Shown here piece by piece: positions 57,929 to 64,000 of a DNA stretch of 64,000 bases. The stretch's first letter is position 1; every line of letters starts with the position of its first letter. The stretch comes from Todiramphus chloris collaris. Taxonomy: Eukaryota > Chordata > Aves > Coraciiformes > Alcedinidae. The notes below the pieces were generated by a model. It did no database searches and was not told where the DNA came from. It saw only the letters and a program-made list of their open reading frames with translations. The translations under genes were made by a program, and so were the position numbers. The stretch covers positions 2,089,743 to 2,153,742 of the forward strand of contig JANVCC010000021.1 in NCBI GenBank assembly GCA_025345505.1. The letters run 5' to 3'.

Positions 57929-58649
57929 CTGTAAAAAAATGTACAAAGTTGTACAGTTCATGTCCGAGGACTAGGTAAAGACAAAGAAACTGGTTTTGCA
58001 GAGAAAGTGAAGGTGCTATACAGAGAGGCAAGTCTTCACAAGAATCTTATTTTCATGAAAAGTACCTGGCTGCCTGGAATGACTGATTACAAAAAGTCAA
58101 AATAAGTTTAAAATATCCTGAAGTATCTGGGAAAAAAAAAATATTTATTTGCAAACTATAAATTCAAAATTTCAATTGTCAGTGGTTTTAAAATACTCCA
58201 GCTTAGCAAAATATTCTGCCCTGCTAGTTTGGGTTCTTCTCTCTGGGGGGCAGCTCCTGTATCGTACCACAGCCACACAGAACACTGGAGCTCACTGGTG
58301 AAAATCCAGTCTGGAGTAGCACAGACCAGATGGTGAGAAGAGAAATACCAGTGGGGCTGGCTGGCTGGCGACCAGCTCAACTCCTAGTTGAAGTCAGTGA
58401 CTGCAATTAGTAGTAGTAGAATGTAGAATGCAGAGAACATGATGGATGTCACGCAACGAGGGAGGCAGGGGGCTGGGAGTATGGGGAAAATATGGGGAAA
58501 ATATGGGAAAAATAGGGAAAAGACTCACAAATCACAAGTGGCTCTATATAGAAATATACTGATGGGCTTTCTGAGCTTCTGCATACTTGACTTTACAGTC
58601 ACCCTATTCTTTTACATTTCACAATAACAATTTATGGACTCTCAGCATT

Positions 58650-58860
58650 ATTTGCCTTTAATTATACTTATAATTATTTTATAATTATTTATATTTATTA
58701 TGTATGACATTATTTTACAATTACTTCTATTTAAATTTATTGTGTATAACATTATTTTATTTATATTTATTATGTATAACATTATTTTATTTATATTTGT
58801 ATTTGTATTTATTATATACATAATTATTTGATAATTATTTATCATTATATTCCTGAGGCC
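58650..58860. repeat. AT-rich minisatellite
   Basis: Imperfect repeats of TTATTTATATTTATTATGTA and ATAACATTATTTTA units, followed at 58,862 by a T run. Confidence 0.88.
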
Positions 58861-59208
58861 CTTTTTTTTTTTTTTCCTAGAAGAAAGAATTTCTTCCCAT
58901 TTAGGGCATCTCTCTTAAAGGAAGTTTTGAGAGAATCAGAGTATTCTGGGGCTATGTCAGAATGGGAATGAATACTTTACATTTTGCTTACCTGAGAAAA
59001 TTAAGAAAAGTGACGATACAAAAATATTTACTTTCAAGTACCAAGAAGTCTGTAATCCCAGTGTTTTTATAAGTACATTTTCATAATCCTCCAGAATAAC
59101 ACTGATTTGTATTTACCACAGCAATAGCAAATTAATTCTATCGTTTTCTCCATCCTGCTCACAATGTTTTGAAATATCAGATATAACCAAGTGCCAAGTT
59201 AAAGCACA

Positions 59209-59242
59209 GACTCATCAAGGTTGGAAAGGACCTCTAAGAAAT
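59209..59242 (-). mobile_element. Tiny CR1 3'-end remnant
   Basis: About 34 bp: ACTCATCAAGGTTGGAAAGG then ACCTCTAAG, matching the CR1 3' end. No body or tail repeat remains. Confidence 0.6.
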
Positions 59243-61134
59243 AAAGAGGTTTCCCCGTTAGCTTGGAAAACTCCTATTAGTCTACCTCGTAAACAATTTG
59301 CCAGCATCCATCTCTTACACACTTCTTGGAATCATAAAAACACACAGCTTGAAATCTCAAAATGTTTCCAGAGATCTACAGACTGTTCTGAAAAGCAAAC
59401 AGAACTCACAGACTCCGAAACCCTGTTGCTAGTGGGTGTACGACCTGCTTCACTGTCTGATGACATTGTCATTCCCAAAAAGATGTACTTGATTTTGATA
59501 CTCAATTGTTCCCTAACAGTCAATAATGATGGAAAAGATGGGAGTAACTTTGACTAAATTGGTTGTTCTCCTTTTCATTCTATCGCAAACTCTTTTTTTC
59601 CCATTTCCCCCAGGAAAATCAGAAACAACCCTAAAAAAAAAAAGTTAGCAAAGTAAGCAAAATACACCCAAAAAAGGCAAAGAGATATTTTAAAGGAGAG
59701 ATGTGTGGGGTTTTTCTAGTTTATTCTTTACCCCTACAGAGTTTAAATTATATTGACAGTTCTGTTTTTCAAGCTCAGTCTAAACCAGGGCCTCTTCACA
59801 ACACTTAACTGACTGCTTGAGGTACAACCTGATGTGAGTGCCAGGACTTGGAGCTCCACGGGCACAAAAAGGTATTATATTAATTCCTCAGGCTCTAAAG
59901 GGACAGCTGCTGCTGAATATTTATTCTCATCTAATTTGTAACGCTTGACTAATAATTTGGGCAACTTCCAGCACTCCTCGTTAATCCAAACGCTGCACAG
60001 GAATTCACAATGAAGATGCCGAGTCCCACAGAATTCAGGTGGCTAAGAGATGCTGTCTAAATTCTAATCCATCTCTCCTTCCTCTCAGACAGCCCCGATG
60101 TGTTCGGCACAATTGACCCAGACACAGACAGAGTGCCAATTTCTTGAGATGTTCTCCATTATTTTTATTACAGGATAGCCTGGCCTGATTCTCTGGGATT
60201 TTCACCCTGTTTTGCTCTGCTTCTGTTGAAGGCACTGCATTAAACCAGGGGAGGTGAACAAGACTTTCTTTACCTCTGCCAATACCTGGCAGATTTTTAA
60301 ATTCCCTTTCACAGAGATGAGTTTTTGCATTTTTCTCCTACAAGTGAGACTGGATAGGAAGACTATCCACAGATCTCCATGCAACTTGGCTCTAACTGTG
60401 GCTTTTCACAATCCTGACACCTCCAGATCCAAGCGACCGTTGCTTTTCCCAGGCTGGCAGTGACAAAAAGCCCATTCTGTGTAGAACCACAGTCCATTTT
60501 TATGAAAGAGCCTAACTTTTTGTAGCTGCACGCTGTCTGTCCTGCAGGTTACTTCACTGACAGCAATGGAGAATTTGAGCAAAAATGTACCATGAGTTCT
60601 AAGTTTTTTTGTTGTTGCCCTGTTAGGGATGCTTTCTTCACTTGTCCCCCTGAAGAGACACAAGAACAAAGGCAAGAGCTGCCAAGCTGCTTAGGAAACA
60701 CGTGAATGCAAAAAAAAAGGTATCAACAGATGGCAATTAGTGATCCTGAAACAGGGAGGAAGAATGAGGAGTGTGAGAAATTGGACACCACAGACCAGGA
60801 GAAACTGCGGAGGGAGATGCAGAATTTCCATTCTTGTAAAGAATCAAGTCTCAGCTATAAATATGTCATTAGGAATAAGTAAAAGAATTGTCTACGAATG
60901 ACATTTTTCAACAAGAACAGGCTTAACAAGTTACAAGAGGTCCCTTTCCAGCCAAACAAACACGCTTGACAAAACACATTCTGATTATGAGCTATTTTTA
61001 AGTGATTTTTAATCACATGGTGACAACTCATCAGGGTCACAGACAAGAGTAAGCCTTGCACATTCAAGCTCATCCTAAGGGAAACACAGTGCTTTTAAAA
61101 GTATGGTCTTAATGAGAGTTAATCCTTAACAATT

Positions 61135-61255
61135 ATATATTCTATTCTATTCTATCCTATCCTATTATATTATTATATTATATTATTATTTATATTATAT
61201 TATGTTATATATTGTACAATATTATGCTATATTATACTATATTATTATATATTCT
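61135..61255. repeat. (TCTAT/TTATA) AT-rich simple repeat
   Basis: Starts as TTCTATTCTATTCTATCC and passes into irregular TATTATATTA units. Confidence 0.88.
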
Positions 61256-61846
61256 AACATGCAGTTTTATTTCTCCACAGAATCTGCAGTCCATTCATAT
61301 GTTGAAACAGAAAGACTTAGTATGCCTGGAAATGTTCTCCATCACTCTCTAAGGTCAGATTATAACACTGGGGAAATCAATCCTTTAGATGAAAATGTTA
61401 CAGCCACTAATGGAATGCACTGAGCTGCCCTGGAAGCTATCATTCTTGGAGAGTTGTAATGCCATGAGCCCAGGAGAACTGAGGTTGTCTGCTGTGAAGT
61501 GGGTAGGGGAGCCCAAACAATTCTTTTTACTAGGAGGCATCATGTTGTAAACAGCTTTATAATTCAGTGAGGAGGAAAAAGAAAATAAATCTTAAGAAAT
61601 GACTGTTAGGCCTGGCAAGTTCAAACAGGAAACAGAGGATTTTAAGTCAAAGCAGTTACTTGTTAGAAAGAAAACAGACAACCCAAACAAACAAACAAAA
61701 CCCAAAACACTCTAAAAAAAAAGGAAATAATACATTCTTCACTTCTAATATCTTTGGATGAAAGCTGAAGAGGGAGACTTTAGTCAACCCTTACTTTGAT
61801 CCGCACAGCAAAAGGAATGGGGTAAACTGAGTAAAATAGATTCTAC

Positions 61847-61897
61847 CTTTGGCCTTCCAATTAGATAATCAACAACATTCAGCATTTCAGATTTGGC
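61847..61897 (-). CDS. VWA3B: VWA3B candidate small exon, 51 nt
   Basis: Seen: acceptor TTATTATCAG (AG at 61,899-61,898) and donor AAG|GTAGAA (GT at 61,846-61,845) enclose 17 codons in phase 0: AKSEMLNVVDYLIGRPK. Both neighbours in the chain are also phase 0 here (63,787 ends phase 0; the microexon begins phase 0). The pyrimidine tract is weak, and an exon start slightly further 5' is possible because the frame stays open for about eight codons upstream. The helix-like peptide has no known domain. Confidence 0.6.
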
Positions 61898-62759
61898 CTG
61901 ATAATAACGACATGTGTTTGCTCATTTCCCAAAACATTTACTTCTTGGATCAGCAGAGGTTTTGGTCATCTCCTGAATGGCTACTTCATCCTCCTTGAGT
62001 GAAGCCCTGACATCCCCTACCTTTGATGGTGCAAACATCACAGCATGAACATAACTCCCGGAGAGGGTCAGAGCACAGAGGCAGGATAACCAGGCCATTA
62101 ATTCAGTTGGAGGCTTAAAAAGAAAGCTCCTAGAGCAAGGATATCCAGAAAGGATTACTAATTCTTTGAAGAAATTGTGTAGTTAAGTAGGAACCCTTAA
62201 AAGCTAATAACTAAAGGGGTTGATTTTGAATTTAGTGAACAAAATTTACCTGGAAATTTAAAAGCCTGCTTTGTCGAGCAGACCTCCAGGATAACTGTGA
62301 CTTTTCCAACACCTCAGAATGACACTTCTTCATTCAGACCTCCAGGATAATTGTGATTTTTCACACTTTTCATTCAGTGCCATAGGAGCCACTTCCTTGC
62401 TGTAATGTATTTCAGCTGGCAGTTTGATTTTTTTACAAGCATGTTGTAGACAGATATCACAGTTTGAAAAACCTCCGACAGCATTTTTAAAGCACTCACT
62501 GGTTTGGGTTTTTTTTCTGTTTTGGTTTGAGTTTTTTTCCCCCCACTGTTTTTTTCATCACATAAACAGAATTCTAATTACATCTGCATTTCTGCATCTC
62601 ATTCTTAACAGCCTTTCAGTTGCAGATTAGCAGTTGCTGAAGATGGTGCTCTGATTAGGCTTCTAAAGCGGGTTGATTCAGGATAAGCGATTGCACAGCG
62701 TTAATCACATCGTGTCTGAGAGAGCACATTGGGTGTTTCAAAGCAACAGTAAAATTGCA

Positions 62760-62922
62760 GTCAACAAATGAAACATGAACATGTTCCTGCTGCTCTCCTG
62801 TTGGGAAATTATATGGCAGAGGTAAATCAATCATCAAAAGAGCTGTATTAGCAGTGTAATGTTTTCAGACTAAAGTAAAATGAAACAAGATCATCTGTTC
62901 TTTGAAGGCATTCAAATGTTTT
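62760..62922 (-). repeat. Non-CR1 flank shared, inverted, with 31,160-31,322
   Basis: 163 bp directly 3' of the CR1 at 62,923 (in that element's orientation), nearly identical to 31,160-31,322 in reverse. It shows that more than the CR1 itself was copied. Confidence 0.9.
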
Positions 62923-63662
62923 CACAGAATCACAGAATGGTAGGGGTTGGAAGGGACCTACAAAGATCATCGAGTCCAACTCCCCTGCCAGCACAGGACA
63001 AAACTAGAGCAGATCATGCAGAAATGCATCCAGACAGGTTCTTGAAAGTCTCCAGAGAAGGAGACTCCACAACCTCTCTGGGGAGTCTGTTCCAGTGCTC
63101 TGTCACCCTTACAGTAAAGAAGTTCTTCCTCATGTTGAGGTGAAACTTCCTGTGCTTGTGATTGAATCCATTGCCCCTCATCCTATCACAAGGCACAAGT
63201 GAAAAGAGGTTGTCCCTGTCTTCTTGACACCCAGCCCTCATGTATTTATAGACATTAATTAGATCCCCTCTCAGTCTTCTCCTCTACAGACTAAAAAGCC
63301 CCAGGGCTCTCAGCCTTTCCTCACAAGAGAGATGTTCCAGCCCCTTCATCATCCTCATAGACTCCATTGAACTCTCTCAAGTAGATCTATGTCTCTCTTG
63401 AACTGAGGAGCCCAGAACTGAACACAATATTCCAGAAGCAGAGTAGAGAGGGAGGAGAACCTCCCTTGATCTGCTGGACACTCTCTTCTTAATGCATCCC
63501 AGGACAACATTGGCCTTCCTGGCCACAAGGGCCCATTGCTGTCCCATGGATAGCTTACCATCTATCAGGACTCCAAGATCCTTTTCCACAGAGCAATTCT
63601 CAAGCAGATTGCCTCCTAACCTGTACTGGTGCTTTTTATTGCTCCTTCCCAATTTTCCTTTT
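62923..63662 (-). mobile_element. CR1 LINE, about 740 bp
   Basis: Tail at 62,923 (CACAGAATCACAGAATGGTA), body to about 63,662. It lies in the VWA3B intron, same orientation as the gene, ending about 125 bp from the exon at 63,787. Candidate source, or sibling, of the shorter copy at 30,881. Confidence 0.94.
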
Positions 63663-63786
63663 CAAATATCCAGTCTGAAAAAAAATTTCTCAAAAACTAA
63701 AGAAAGATGAATGTGATCTGTTCCATAATCACTTATTGTCATACACGGCCTATGCTACTCAATTTAACACAAAGAATTTTTGATAC

Positions 63787-63910
63787 CTTATGTAAAAGGT
63801 CACAGACCATCGTGACATCCTGGTGAATCAAACATTTCTGGTATACTCTGGTATGCAGAAAATAGGGACACTTGGCATAATTTACAGTCATAAATTCCGT
63901 TTGCACACTG
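63787..63910 (-). CDS. VWA3B: VWA3B exon (most upstream in window)
   Basis: Seen: donor AAG|GTATCA (GT at 63,786-63,785), phase 0; acceptor AGTTCTCAG with AG at 63,912-63,911 (an alternative CAG lies 3 nt inside). The exon has one base plus 41 codons: SVQTEFMTVNYAKCPYFLHT, then RVYQKCLIHQDVTMVCDLLH and K. An in-frame TGA lies just upstream, so the exon cannot extend much further. The peptide is a cysteine-containing helical-looking segment preceding the DUF4537 region; I do not recognise a named domain in it. The gene continues beyond the right edge, where the von Willebrand A domain exons are expected. Confidence 0.8.
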
Positions 63911-64000
63911 CTGAGAACTCACAGTACGGGATTGTACTGTGCTCACTGGAGCTGCACTCGGGATACCTCTTCAAAGTGATGTATGTGGTGTATATATGCA
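63911..64000. other. VWA3B intron at the window edge
   Basis: Only 90 bp visible; nothing recognised. Confidence 0.5.

Larger units (their letters stand above)
57929..61846. other. VWA3B intron with AT-rich minisatellites and unplaced exon-like segments
   Basis: Contains GGGGAAAATAT repeats (about 58,477-58,515), AT-rich repeats at 58,650-58,860 and 61,135-61,255, and exon-like segments at 60,649 downward and 59,410 upward (minus strand), whose phases do not fit the assembled chain. Confidence 0.5.
61898..63786. other. VWA3B intron
   Basis: Contains the shared flank and CR1 at 62,760-63,662. Otherwise unique, with no further exon recognised. Confidence 0.5.

Noticed and set aside
61921-62102. 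Minus-strand 58-codon frame starting MAWLSCLCALTLSGSYVHAV, signal-peptide-like
   Set aside because: No promoter, family or splice support, and it lies in the VWA3B intron. A short hydrophobic start is easily produced by chance.

Overview
This window is nuclear DNA from a bird. It holds at least thirty CR1 LINE fragments in both orientations, most of them 5'-truncated and many ending in the bird-type (ATTCTATG)n tail. It also has a few LTR-like insertions, very little coding sequence and one CpG island. The two genes identified are on the minus strand in tandem, in the order known from vertebrates: VWA3B, then CNGA3. CNGA3 is recognised by the start of its protein, MAKINTQHSYPG. VWA3B is recognised by a DUF4537-type module and by this gene order.

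VWA3B, 3' part (about 63,910 down to 43,900): nine exons on the minus strand can be joined with every junction in phase, giving about 376 codons that end at TAA 44,024-44,026. An AATAAA lies about 100 bp further on (43,921-43,926). The chain includes a 51-nt exon and a 32-nt microexon. The core is the DUF4537 (Tudor-like) module, spread over four exons. It is followed by a lysine/acid-rich tail and a serine-rich terminus. The introns hold CR1 copies, AT-rich minisatellites and two further exon-like segments that do not fit the chain (60.6 kb, 59.4 kb).

Intergenic and CNGA3 upstream region (about 43,900 down to 7,634): mostly CR1 copies and unique sequence. A CpG island at about 19.8-21.1 kb carries a consensus GTGAGT donor on the minus strand. 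That makes it a plausible CNGA3 5' non-coding exon, or the promoter of an unseen transcript. A tandem repeat interrupted by a 10-N assembly gap lies at 18.25-18.42 kb.

CNGA3 (7,633 down to the left edge): one exon carries 31 nt of 5' UTR and the first 33 codons plus 2 nt of the cone cyclic-nucleotide-gated channel alpha subunit. I found no second coding exon before base 1.

The repeats record layered events: a CR1 inserted into another CR1 (11.0-11.57 kb), a solo LTR inside a CR1 with a 6-bp target duplication (15.75-16.11 kb), a 358-bp element with 38-bp inverted ends (27.59-27.95 kb), a 373-bp expansion of a CR1 tail microsatellite (2.42-2.80 kb), and a CR1 with shared non-CR1 3' flank present twice in opposite orientation (30.9-31.3 and 62.8-63.2 kb). 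No bacterial, phage, CRISPR or toxin system is present. The strongest leads are the VWA3B microexon with its tandem acceptor, the upstream ORFs of CNGA3, and the candidate CR1 3' transduction.
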